Assembly: GCA_035967975.1 (NCBI GenBank)
Contig: JAWQFQ010000010.1
Coordinates: 1-64,000 of the forward strand
DNA from: Scytonema sp035967975
GTDB taxonomy: Bacteria > Cyanobacteriota > Cyanobacteriia > Cyanobacteriales > Nostocaceae
Length of the DNA stretch: 64,000 nt
Direction: 5' to 3'
How positions within the stretch are numbered: position 1 is the first letter of the stretch; each line of letters begins with the position of its first letter. Below the pieces are notes generated by a model, which worked only from the letters and a program-made list of their open reading frames with translations, was not told the origin of the DNA and searched no databases. The translations under genes were made by a program, and so were the position numbers. Positions 25,022-32,843 of the stretch are shown one piece after another.

Positions 25022-27097
25022 ATGACTACTCTTGACGACGTTATTAAAAAATCGCTCAACCCATTTGATAATCACGCAGCAGGTAACTTTTGGGTAGATC
25101 AGGAGCGACCCCCTACTGTTGAATCTATTCATCAGAAGCCATTAAATCAAATCAAAAGTGTTTTAGCACAGATTGCTCAAGACCATCAAACCCGCACCCT
25201 AATTCTCTATGGCGATGCTGGTTCAGGAAAGACTCACTTTTTGGGTCAGTTGAAACAACAATTAAATGATAAAGCTTTTTTCGTATATATTGAACCCTTT
25301 CCCCAAAGCGACCATATTTGGCAGCACATTCTGCGCTACACTGTCGATAGTTTAGTGAATGCTCCTGAAGGACAAGCAGATTCTCAGTTGATTCTCTGGC
25401 TCAAAAGTTGCTTCTCTACAATAGAAAAGGGGTTAAAAACTGAGCAGCAAAGTTTAAGTGATAGAATTCAAGGTTTCTTTGGTTCAACAAACACAGATGC
25501 TCAGAGCGATCGCCAATTATTCATTAATATTCTCAAAAAGACAATTGGTACGATAGGAATTTACAACGCCAATGAATTCTTTGGCGTCCTTTATGACTTA
25601 ACGAATCCAGACTTATATTTTTTAGCCTGTGAATGGTTGAAAGGGGATGACCTAGATGAGGAAAGCCTGAAGAAATTAAAAGTCAAGCAATCTATTGATG
25701 ATGAAGACCAGGCGCGAGGTATGTTGGGTAACTTTAGCAAAATTTCTGCTAAAACTCAGCCCATTGTGTTGTGTTTCGATCAGTTGGATAGTATTGGTCG
25801 TTCGCCAGATGGTTCTATTGACTTACAGGCATTATTCACCGTTAATTCTACCATTGTTAATGGTAAGTGGAAAGGTTTCCTGGTTATCATTAGCATCAGG
25901 ACAGAGACTTGGAACATCAATTATAAGCGAGTGCAGCCTTCTGATATAGATAGGGCTCCTATCCGGATTCCGTTGAAACGCATCACAATTGAAGAAGGCG
26001 AAGCCCTTTTAGCTACTCGACTCAGTCCCCTACACAATCAAGCTGACTCTCAACCTGCTTTCCCAATTTACCCCCTAACTAAGCAAGTACTGGAGAAAGT
26101 GTTTCCCAGTCGCAAAGCAACGCCCCGCAGCATCCTGATGCTGGGAAGACAACTATTTCAAGATTATAAGGAATGGCTGTTTAGAGATAAAAAAAACCCG
26201 AAACCACAATGGTTAGGTGGCGCACCACCGTCACCACCACAACCCCCTGAAATAGAAAAAGTTCTAGCAGAATTTGAATTGCTATGGCAGCAGGAATATA
26301 AGAAAATTCAGGCAAAATATACCAAAATTACATTGCTAGGTGCAACTGACTTAGTTCGGATGTTGCAACAAGCTTTAGCTGCTTTTCAAGTCCAGGAAAT
26401 CAAGTCTAAACTGATAAGTGGAAAGTACGCCAGTTATTCGTTAAGTTATCAACACCCAGGAAAGCAAGAACGGGTAGGAGTCGTTTGGACAGAAGACCCA
26501 AATATGACCAGTTTTTTCAATGTGATGAATGCTTGCCAAAAAGCAATTCAACAGAATCTTTGTGACATGATGTATTTAATTCGTGCTAGTACTGTGGGTA
26601 AACCAAACCTAGCGGGAAATCAAATATATAAACAAATTTTCACATACACTGATAATCTTCATCTCAAGCCAACATTAGCTTCTGTACACTACTTGGCTAC
26701 GTATCACAATTTAGTCAAAATGGTAGAAGGTAATGAATTGGTACTTGCAGGTAAGATTATCAGATTGCAGGAACTAGAAACTCTCATCCGCGATTTTAAA
26801 ACTTTACAAAATTGTCTTTTGTTACAAGATTTAGGAATTGTTTCAGTTAAGACGACACCAAAATTAGAAATAAAAGATTTTCAACCTGTCAAAAACTATG
26901 TGTTGAATCTAGTTATCACTCAGAGCTTTATCGGACGAACAAGATTAATTGAAAATACAAATATTCAGTTTCCAGATGTCAATAAATTAGATCTAGAAGA
27001 GATACTAAATCAGCTATGCCAAGAACAAAAAATTCAAATCGTAAATACTCAAGCAAAACCCGAAGACCAAACCGTCTGTTTAGTCGTGAATAAATAG
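25022..27097 (+). CDS. large P-loop ATPase, gene 2 of the candidate operon
   Basis: The 691-residue protein has an AAA/STAND-like NTPase in its N-terminal half. Walker A GDAGSGKT is at 64-71, followed by the strand AFFVYIEPFPQS. Walker B is near 247-253 (PIVLCFDQLDSIG). An Arg-containing late segment (FPSRKATPRSILMLGRQLF, about 360) resembles the lid of ORC/Cdc6-like or KAP-like ATPases. A proline-rich linker (about 397-406) leads to a C-terminal half of unknown fold with GVVWTEDPNMTSFFNVMNA, which could be a degenerate nuclease or a sensor domain. It is soluble. The gene ends 22 bases before the nuclease-motor fusion. Probable role: DNA- or substrate-sensing ATPase that loads or activates gene 3; this is inference. 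Confidence 0.85.
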   Translation: MTTLDDVIKKSLNPFDNHAAGNFWVDQERPPTVESIHQKPLNQIKSVLAQIAQDHQTRTLILYGDAGSGKTHFLGQLKQQLNDKAFFVYIEPFPQSDHIWQHILRYTVDSLVNAPEGQADSQLILWLKSCFSTIEKGLKTEQQSLSDRIQGFFGSTNTDAQSDRQLFINILKKTIGTIGIYNANEFFGVLYDLTNPDLYFLACEWLKGDDLDEESLKKLKVKQSIDDEDQARGMLGNFSKISAKTQPIVLCFDQLDSIGRSPDGSIDLQALFTVNSTIVNGKWKGFLVIISIRTETWNINYKRVQPSDIDRAPIRIPLKRITIEEGEALLATRLSPLHNQADSQPAFPIYPLTKQVLEKVFPSRKATPRSILMLGRQLFQDYKEWLFRDKKNPKPQWLGGAPPSPPQPPEIEKVLAEFELLWQQEYKKIQAKYTKITLLGATDLVRMLQQALAAFQVQEIKSKLISGKYASYSLSYQHPGKQERVGVVWTEDPNMTSFFNVMNACQKAIQQNLCDMMYLIRASTVGKPNLAGNQIYKQIFTYTDNLHLKPTLASVHYLATYHNLVKMVEGNELVLAGKIIRLQELETLIRDFKTLQNCLLLQDLGIVSVKTTPKLEIKDFQPVKNYVLNLVITQSFIGRTRLIENTNIQFPDVNKLDLEEILNQLCQEQKIQIVNTQAKPEDQTVCLVVNK

Positions 27098-27119
27098 TTT
27101 TTCCGTTTAACTCAATAAT

Positions 27120-29696
27120 ATGCAATATTTAACAGAAAAAACTGCAATCCAAGCGGAAATTGAGAAATTTGCTTTGGCTAAAAAACTGTGGCTAGATACA
27201 GAAATTGCTGATTGGAAGACATACTCTCCAAGGTTATCGCTCATTCAGGTGCTAGCTGACCCTACAGATAGGACAGGAGAATTTTCTTACATTCTAGATG
27301 TCTTAAACAAACCTGAGATAGTATTATATTTCATTCAACAGGTTGTAGTCAATCCTAAAATAGAAAAAGTATTCCATAATGCTAGCTTTGATTTGAAATA
27401 TTTAGGAGGAGAACTCGCTAAAAATGTTACCTGTACTTTAAAGTTAGCTAGGAAGATTAAACGAGAAGTCCTCAAAGTCACCAACTTACAACTGAAAACT
27501 TTAGCAGTAGAACTTTGTCAATTCTCTAACGTCGATAAAGAAGAACAAGGTAGTGATTGGGGACGGCGTCCTCTGACGCAAAAACAACTACACTATGCTG
27601 CAATGGATACAGTTTATCTGGCTGCTGTTCATCGCCGCTTATTAGAGATATCTAACCCTGAGGTGGTAAGTCGGATTTTTGATATGGGCTTGAATAACTC
27701 AAAAAAAATAACTGAAAAATTGGAAAATATATCTTTAACTGCTACTAAAATAAGAGTTGCCTTTGAATGTCCTCGACTGTTTTATTTGAATCAGCGTTTT
27801 GGTGGAAATACTTTATTTTTGCCACCAGAAAACACTATTGGAATTGGCAATACATTTCATCAATTAGCAGATGATTTTATAAAATTATCTATTCTTGAGC
27901 CTCGATTTAAAGACTTATTTAAATCAGTGGTAGCCAAGTTGCAGGTAGAGGAAGTTGCTTCTAGGATGCAACAGATTTTTTATGAAGTTAGATTTTATTC
28001 TTATTTACAAGAAACTATAAAAAAAGATGTTAGTCAATCGCAATCATTGCTGCAAGTTTGGCAGGGATTACAACAACTCATCAGACGTTTTGCGGAATTG
28101 TTGGTGACGAATCGCCGCTATTGCACTGCTGAAACCGTGATTCGTAATACTTTTGTATCAGAAGAACGTAAACTTGAATATTACTTTAATCTCGCAGATG
28201 GTACGCAGCAACGAGTCGCAGGTGAATTTGATTGCTTGGTCTATAACTTTGAGCGTAAGCGTCTGTGTGTTTTGGAGTTTAAAACCTACCAGCCCGCCGA
28301 TCCATCAGCACAGTTAGCTCAGGTTGCGCTCTACAGTTATATGCTATGGCAGAAGAAAAAAGTAGCAGTGGATTCAGCGGTTTACTGTGTTTTACCAGAG
28401 TTTAAAGAATATCAGTATTCCTGGGAACAGCTAGAAAACACTGTGCATCAGCTGATTCCCTACAAATTACAACAAATGCGGCAATGGTTGAAGTGGGAAC
28501 CATTATTACCCAATTCTCCACCGCCAACAACCCAGCCTCAACTGTGCAACATTTGTCCTCAGCAGCAAAAGTGTCAGAGCTATTTTGTAGAAGCATCTGA
28601 AGTTGAGGAAGTCTCTGACAAAGAAAAGCAACCAGCAACAAATGAAAAGAATGGGAATACAGAAATCAATGCTGATGAAATGGGAGAACAATTGGTTACT
28701 ACTCTACAATCTTTTAACATTGGTGTAGATTACCACGGGGCGGCTGTTGGTCCGGCTTTTATCCGCGTGAAACTCAAACCCCATCTTGGTGTGAAAGTGA
28801 ATACTTTGTTGAAACTATCGGCTGATTTGCAGGTTCAGTTGGGGTTAGCACATCCGCCTTTGATATCTCCGCAAGCTGGGTATGTCAGTGTTGACTTACC
28901 TCGTCCTGATAGACAAGTGGCTAGGTTTGAGGATTACATAAAATCGCAAACTTTAGCAGCAACTTCCCCAGTCAAAATTTCCATAGGGGTTAATTTAGAG
29001 GGACAATTGGTAGAGGCTGATTTATCTGACCCAAATACCTGTCACTTTTTGGTAGGAGGTACGACTGGAAGTGGAAAAAGCGAGTTTTTGCGATCGCTCC
29101 TCCTCAGTCTCATTGTCCGTCATTCCCCACAACATCTACAAATAGCCCTGGTCGATCCCAAACGAGTCACTTTTCCAGAGTTCGAGCAGATGGGATGGTT
29201 GTATTCACCAGTCGTTAAAGATAGCGATCGCGCCATTGAGCTTATGGATGAACTCGTAGTAGAAATGGAGTCGCGCTATCAGCGATTTGAACAAGCCGGA
29301 TGTGCTGACTTAAGCAATTACAATCAACGATCTCGTCAGCCGTTACCTCGCATTGTTTGCATTTTCGATGAATATGCCGATTTTATGGCAGAAAAAGAAT
29401 CTCGCACATCGCTAGAACAAAGCATTAAACGACTTGGTGCAATGGCGAGAGCTGCAGGAATACATCTCATTATTGCCACTCAACGCCCAGAAGCAGGTAT
29501 TGTCACCCCCATTATCCGCTCAAATTTACCGGGACGAGTTGCACTCCGAACCGCCTGCGAAGCCGATTCCGCAATTATTTTAGGTGGTAAACAAACAGAT
29601 GCGGCTCGCTTACTAGGGAAAGGAGACTTACTTTATCAAGCCAGTTCTCAATTACAGCGGTTGCAAAGCTTGTTAGCAAACGAAATTCGGTTGTAG
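27120..29696 (+). CDS. RNase D-like exonuclease + Cas4-like Fe-S nuclease + FtsK motor fusion
   Basis: The 858-residue, three-part protein: (1) residues 20-180, a DEDDy 3'-5' exonuclease of the RNase D type, with D26/E28 (WLDTEIADW), D91 (FHNASFD) and Y159...D163 (YAAMD). (2) residues 205-490, a Cas4/AddB-type PD-(D/E)XK nuclease, with C217 (FECPRLFYL), H247, D371 (GEFD), E386 and K388 (LEFKTY), Q401, and C476-X2-C479-X5-C485; the four Cys match the Fe-S staple of this family. (3) residues 515-858, an FtsK/SpoIIIE-type DNA translocase with Walker A GGTTGSGKS (646-654), Walker B CIFDEYADF (D750/E751) and the TQRPEAGIVTPIIRSNLPGR segment. All catalytic residues are intact. No transmembrane anchor is present, so it is a soluble DNA motor carrying two nucleases. 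The context (operon, island) suggests DNA degradation in defence; inferred. Confidence 0.92.
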   Translation: MQYLTEKTAIQAEIEKFALAKKLWLDTEIADWKTYSPRLSLIQVLADPTDRTGEFSYILDVLNKPEIVLYFIQQVVVNPKIEKVFHNASFDLKYLGGELAKNVTCTLKLARKIKREVLKVTNLQLKTLAVELCQFSNVDKEEQGSDWGRRPLTQKQLHYAAMDTVYLAAVHRRLLEISNPEVVSRIFDMGLNNSKKITEKLENISLTATKIRVAFECPRLFYLNQRFGGNTLFLPPENTIGIGNTFHQLADDFIKLSILEPRFKDLFKSVVAKLQVEEVASRMQQIFYEVRFYSYLQETIKKDVSQSQSLLQVWQGLQQLIRRFAELLVTNRRYCTAETVIRNTFVSEERKLEYYFNLADGTQQRVAGEFDCLVYNFERKRLCVLEFKTYQPADPSAQLAQVALYSYMLWQKKKVAVDSAVYCVLPEFKEYQYSWEQLENTVHQLIPYKLQQMRQWLKWEPLLPNSPPPTTQPQLCNICPQQQKCQSYFVEASEVEEVSDKEKQPATNEKNGNTEINADEMGEQLVTTLQSFNIGVDYHGAAVGPAFIRVKLKPHLGVKVNTLLKLSADLQVQLGLAHPPLISPQAGYVSVDLPRPDRQVARFEDYIKSQTLAATSPVKISIGVNLEGQLVEADLSDPNTCHFLVGGTTGSGKSEFLRSLLLSLIVRHSPQHLQIALVDPKRVTFPEFEQMGWLYSPVVKDSDRAIELMDELVVEMESRYQRFEQAGCADLSNYNQRSRQPLPRIVCIFDEYADFMAEKESRTSLEQSIKRLGAMARAAGIHLIIATQRPEAGIVTPIIRSNLPGRVALRTACEADSAIILGGKQTDAARLLGKGDLLYQASSQLQRLQSLLANEIRL

Positions 29697-29714
29697 TGAT
29701 TCCAATACTACTCG

Positions 29715-29803
29715 CAATACGGTTGGTGTTAAGCACGCGTGTCAGAAACCCGGTATCTTGGAGATACCGGATTTCTTAATGTTGCTTAACACCAACTGTA
29801 TTG
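29715..29803. repeat. nested hairpin element with CAATACGGTTGG ends
   Basis: Outer arms CAATACGGTTGGTGTTAAGC and GCTTAACACCAACTGTATTG enclose an inner AGAAACCCGGTATCT hairpin. It lies between two convergent operons and could act as a bidirectional terminator. Confidence 0.75.
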
Positions 29804-29851
29804 GTTTTTAATGCTCTTATTATTAAAAAGTTTAATTAACATTCTATAATC

Positions 29852-29943
29852 CAATACGGTTCAGATAAGCCGGAATAGAAACCCGGTTTCTTTGAGAAAC
29901 CGGGTTTCTGGCATCGCGGATAATCCTTAACTGAACCGTATTG
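29852..29943. repeat. nested hairpin element with CAATACGGTTCAG ends
   Basis: Outer arms CAATACGGTTCAG and CTGAACCGTATTG enclose AGAAACCCGGTTTCT and its complement (29878-29909). It is the second such element in the same 280-base convergent spacer. Confidence 0.8.
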
Positions 29944-29976
29944 TTCTATAATCAATTAAAAAAATGAGTGATGTAA

Positions 29977-31296
29977 CTAGTTTTTTAGTATCCCCCTCAT
30001 CTGACGAGCCTTGTTAATAATTAAACGAGCTTTAGCTTTTTGAAGTAAGTTTGACGTATTTGATTCTTCTGTAAAGATTTCATCTGCACCATTTTCTAAG
30101 CGGTCTTTTAATTCTTCAAGTAAAGCAGGTGATTTTGGTTGAGAACTTGAAGAAGCTTGTACTACTTCTTCCACTTCGTTGATTAAAGCAGCAAGCAGCC
30201 AAGCTCTGGCAACTGAAAATGAATTTTGACCTCGTTTTTCAATATACTCTGTACCCAGAGAATAGTCGAAGCAATCCAGTAGGGTTTGTAAGTCTTCAAA
30301 AGAAAAGTGAAAGACATCCAAAAGTTTTTCAATGTTGCGATAAATCTCGTCTTCTATTTCATTAACTTGCTCGCTCCAGCGTTCTGGTATTCGATACGTT
30401 TCTTGGAAAGCATCTATTCTATCGCTAAGGTTTAATCCTCTTTTTGGCTTTAACGAGCCTATTTGTGTAGGGTTATTTTGATTTTTGAGAGTAACCTCTA
30501 AATAGGTTGTATCCCACAGTCCAGAATCTCTATATAAGCAAAATATATCTTCTAGTTTACGTCGAGTACCAGTATTAACTCTTTGGCAGATTAAAGGATC
30601 AGATGTTTTTTTAATTCTTTGATTACAAGCAAGACAGCTTGGCACTAAATTATAAGGATGACAAGCTAGGTGTGGATACTTACTTTTTGGTAGATAGTGG
30701 TCAATATCTGTTTTAATATCTCCTGCTTTTGTACTATATTTAGCTTCATCACAAGCAGGACAAATAGATAATGTTCGATTTTTTGCTTGAAATGCTTTTA
30801 AAAAATCTTGTGCTCCAAAGCTAGAAGGATTATTACCTGAAAATATATATGCAGGGAAACCAGGGTTTCTTTTTCTTGGGCTCCCTGCTGCTCGTAAAAC
30901 GTTTTCGTAGAACCCAATTAAAAAATCAGATGCTGCTTTTTGCCAAGGAGTTATGGTTTGATTATCGAGAGCTTCAAGAGTACCATTAGGTTTTTTGAGG
31001 AGTCGAAATGCTTCATAAGCAAGCCGCTTAACCCATTTGCGTTTATCAGTGCTAGGAGTGGGGTCTTGTGCAAAATCTTGAAGAGGTTTGAGCCTACTTT
31101 CTGAAGCTTGCCATATCCATTTAGCTATTTTGTCTCCTCTTCCACGAAATCTGTGACACCGATTCAGGCGATCGCCACAGTCAGTTTGATCTAAAGTGGA
31201 GTTAGAAGCAGCGTAAAATAACAGCCAAATTTGCAAAACTACGACATCCGTAAGTCGTTCACGGGTTAAGGCTGGTAAGTCAACATTATGAATCAT
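29977..31296 (-). CDS. HNH endonuclease, PtuB-like (Septu-type effector nuclease)
   Basis: The 439-residue protein has an HNH core in its middle: zinc-ribbon C179-PA-C182, catalytic DIDH200 (KTDIDHYLPKSKYPHL), N216 (CHPYNLVPSC) and C221-LA-C224. This is the pattern of HNH nucleases that partner ABC-type ATPases in Septu (PtuB) and retron-Septu systems. The N-terminal about 170 and C-terminal about 200 residues are helical and unassigned. Its ATG overlaps the stop of the upstream ATPase gene by 4 bases (ATGA), a tight coupling. It is the last gene of the five-gene operon. Cleavage target (DNA or RNA) is unknown. Confidence 0.88.
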   Translation of the reverse strand: MIHNVDLPALTRERLTDVVVLQIWLLFYAASNSTLDQTDCGDRLNRCHRFRGRGDKIAKWIWQASESRLKPLQDFAQDPTPSTDKRKWVKRLAYEAFRLLKKPNGTLEALDNQTITPWQKAASDFLIGFYENVLRAAGSPRKRNPGFPAYIFSGNNPSSFGAQDFLKAFQAKNRTLSICPACDEAKYSTKAGDIKTDIDHYLPKSKYPHLACHPYNLVPSCLACNQRIKKTSDPLICQRVNTGTRRKLEDIFCLYRDSGLWDTTYLEVTLKNQNNPTQIGSLKPKRGLNLSDRIDAFQETYRIPERWSEQVNEIEDEIYRNIEKLLDVFHFSFEDLQTLLDCFDYSLGTEYIEKRGQNSFSVARAWLLAALINEVEEVVQASSSSQPKSPALLEELKDRLENGADEIFTEESNTSNLLQKAKARLIINKARQMRGILKN

Positions 31297-32843
31297 TCTG
31301 GCTCGATTTCTAGTAACTCCCGACGTATTTTATAACTCCAATAGCCCTGAGCGACCACTGAGAGAAGATTTTCCAAAGTTTGGCGTCGTTCCTCAAGATT
31401 TCCATTAGTTTTTTCTGATAGTATTTTCTGAATATATGAGACACTTCTTTGACCAGCTGGATGTGGTGCATTGAAAACATGAACCATGATATCACTTGGG
31501 TCTGCGGCAAATGTTTTGAGGTCAGGTCTTCTGGCATTGTTGGTATAACTTGCAAAACGGTTAAGGATGATAATATCCTCTTCTAACACATCCGTAAGAG
31601 TAATGCTAGAGTGCGTTGTAATTAAAACATGGCTTTGTCTCCCTTCTAGGGTCTTGTCTAAGAGAGAAACGATTTTACGCTTCCAAAAATCGTTGAAGTG
31701 AACTTCTGGTTCATCTAGTAAAATCAATGCTTCAGTTTCGCCTAATAGTGTAAACAGACACATTCGAGCTAAAAAGCTACGCTCACCATCACTTAACCAG
31801 TCGAATAAAAGTAAAGGCGGATCATCCTGTTCTTCATTTTCAGGATGATTTGAACTTGAACGTTGTAGAAAAATGTTGACTTCTCGCAAAACAGATTGAC
31901 CATCATCACTGAATCTGCCTAATCGGGCTAATATTTTAAAAAGCTGTAACCCACTAGAAAATTCTTCGATAATGGTTTGGGCAGTAGAATTCCCCGATGC
32001 AGTTAGGTCAAATACCAGTAAGTAGTCGCTACCCAAACGTAAGGTACGAGTTGCTAGGTTTACCAGTCGCTTCACCTCTTCTCGGTCTGCTTGGCTAGTA
32101 GTTCCCTGAGTCAAGCGGAATTTGAGGGAAAAACCTGTTACCTGACTAATACTTATACCTTGGAGTACTTCTTCCAAACGACGATTCTCTGAGGTTTGCG
32201 CGATATCTGCTAATAAACCGCAAAGGGTGACAAGGGAAAGTTGATCGGCTTCAATAAACAGAAATTGACTTTCTTCTTCTGGTGTATAATTTTCTATTGT
32301 ATCAAAACGTAGTGGGTTCCTGGGTATTTCTCGTATTGCTCGTTCAAGTAACGATAGTTCTTGTATTGCTTCTGAATACCCACCATTAACGGGCTGAATG
32401 TCGTCAAGTTTTTTCCAGGCTGTTTCACTACCTGTTGTAAAAGCAACAACTATTTCTGGTAAAACACTACGGCTAAGTTGAACTTCTACATTGTTTTCCC
32501 AAACCTTCAGTTCCCCAAGAGGTAAAACTTCCTCAGTATCGAAGTCCTCGAATTCTGTTTCTTCTGGAAAATTTGAAAATTTGATTTGACGTTTTGTGTC
32601 GGTTTCTCCTAATTCGTACTCTAGTTCAAAACAGTACTCAATGGGAGCGTTACGCTCTAGCTTTCGCATCAAATCAAATAGTACCCGCAGTACCGTTGAC
32701 TTACCAGTACCGTTGACACCGACTAAGAAATCAAGACTGTAACAAGAGGGGTTAGTGAGGAGGTTTTCTGTTTGAGGACTGAAATAAATTTCTAGGTTCC
32801 GGAGAACCTGATAGCTTTCCAGATAGAGTCGCTGTAATTTCAT
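31293..32843 (-). CDS. SMC/ABC-type ATPase, PtuA-like
   Basis: The protein is 516 residues from ATG 32843; an upstream start at 32888 adds 15 residues inside the methylase gene but lacks the AGGAGAGG ribosome site that precedes 32843. Domain features: MKLQRLYLESYQVLRNLEIY, Walker A GVNGTGKST (42-50), an ABC signature-like LSDGERSFLARM (about 345), Walker B ILLDEPEVHF (about 375) and a His switch ITTHSSITL (about 405). This is the OLD/SMC-like arrangement used in Septu PtuA and related defence ATPases. The N-terminal domain is interrupted by a long helical insert. The ATG overlaps the methylase stop (ATGA), and its stop overlaps the HNH start. It probably senses invasion and licenses the HNH nuclease. 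Confidence 0.88.
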   Translation of the reverse strand: MKLQRLYLESYQVLRNLEIYFSPQTENLLTNPSCYSLDFLVGVNGTGKSTVLRVLFDLMRKLERNAPIEYCFELEYELGETDTKRQIKFSNFPEETEFEDFDTEEVLPLGELKVWENNVEVQLSRSVLPEIVVAFTTGSETAWKKLDDIQPVNGGYSEAIQELSLLERAIREIPRNPLRFDTIENYTPEEESQFLFIEADQLSLVTLCGLLADIAQTSENRRLEEVLQGISISQVTGFSLKFRLTQGTTSQADREEVKRLVNLATRTLRLGSDYLLVFDLTASGNSTAQTIIEEFSSGLQLFKILARLGRFSDDGQSVLREVNIFLQRSSSNHPENEEQDDPPLLLFDWLSDGERSFLARMCLFTLLGETEALILLDEPEVHFNDFWKRKIVSLLDKTLEGRQSHVLITTHSSITLTDVLEEDIIILNRFASYTNNARRPDLKTFAADPSDIMVHVFNAPHPAGQRSVSYIQKILSEKTNGNLEERRQTLENLLSVVAQGYWSYKIRRELLEIEPE

